From NCBI GenBank assembly GCA_021160155.1, contig JAGHDB010000348.1, positions 1-15,601 of the forward strand: a stretch of 15,601 nt of DNA, read 5' to 3'. Below, piece after piece: positions 15,554-15,601 of this stretch. The stretch is from Bacteroidales bacterium (GTDB taxonomy: Bacteria; Bacteroidota; Bacteroidia; Bacteroidales; UBA12481). Position numbers and translations under genes: made by a program. The notes under the pieces are model-generated. The model worked only from the letters and a program-made list of their open reading frames with translations, did no database searches and had not been told where the DNA came from. Within the stretch, counting starts at the first letter, position 1; each line of letters starts with the position of its first letter.

Positions 15554-15601
15554 CTAGTACATCTTATACAACGTCACCCAACCCTCACCACCCACCTCCA
15601 C
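15554..15601 (-). CDS. Possible 3' end of a minus-strand gene entering from the right edge
   Basis: Of the three minus-strand frames at the window edge only this one lacks an early stop before its TAG (CTA at 15554-15556 on the plus strand). It gives 15 residues, VEVGGEGWVTLYKMY. I do not recognise a family, and 15 codons could be open by chance. If real, this gene would lie upstream of the FISUMP gene on the same strand with a gap of about 226 bp. Confidence 0.2.
   Translation of the reverse strand: MEVGGEGWVTLYKMY

Overview
The window looks like a Bacteroidota (Bacteroidales-type) chromosome segment. The evidence is lineage-typical gene content: a FISUMP-domain lipoprotein, a CarboxypepD_reg-like/OMP_b-brl_3 outer-membrane barrel, and lipoproteins with relaxed lipoboxes. 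Upstream regions are AT-rich without Shine-Dalgarno sequences, and one region has an exact TAnnTTTG -7 box. I see no tRNA, rRNA, CRISPR array or insertion sequence. The taxonomic call is an inference from families, not from a marker gene.

Left part, plus strand (1-5753): the 3' part of a non-ribosomal peptide synthetase gene, cut by the left window edge, followed by an Sfp-type phosphopantetheinyl transferase. The visible synthetase order is C-lobe of a condensation domain, formyltransferase (F), orphan C-lobe-like region, adenylation (A), carrier (T), thioesterase (TE). The transferase would attach the phosphopantetheine arm to the carrier domain, so the pair forms a small natural-product locus whose upstream modules lie outside the window. 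The F domain sits inside what looks like the terminal module rather than at the start of the assembly line. This is the most unusual feature here.

Middle (5817-10387): a plus-strand M3-family peptidyl-dipeptidase lipoprotein (Dcp-like) converges, with only 17 bp between stop codons, on a minus-strand TonB-receptor-like outer-membrane barrel protein. Neither shows a clear mechanistic link to the synthetase. A role of the barrel in moving the peptide product would be speculation.

Right part, minus strand (10575-15327): a two-gene unit separated by 4 nt. It is transcribed from a lipoprotein with a ZU5-like N-terminus, three FISUMP domains and two Fn3-like spacers into a right-handed beta-helix lipoprotein resembling glycan-active enzymes (GH141-like). 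Both products are predicted surface or periplasmic lipoproteins, and the pair may act on or bind an extracellular glycan. The last ~270 bases carry an 8-bp microsatellite, a perfect short palindrome and perhaps the last codons of another minus-strand gene, but no other recognisable gene.
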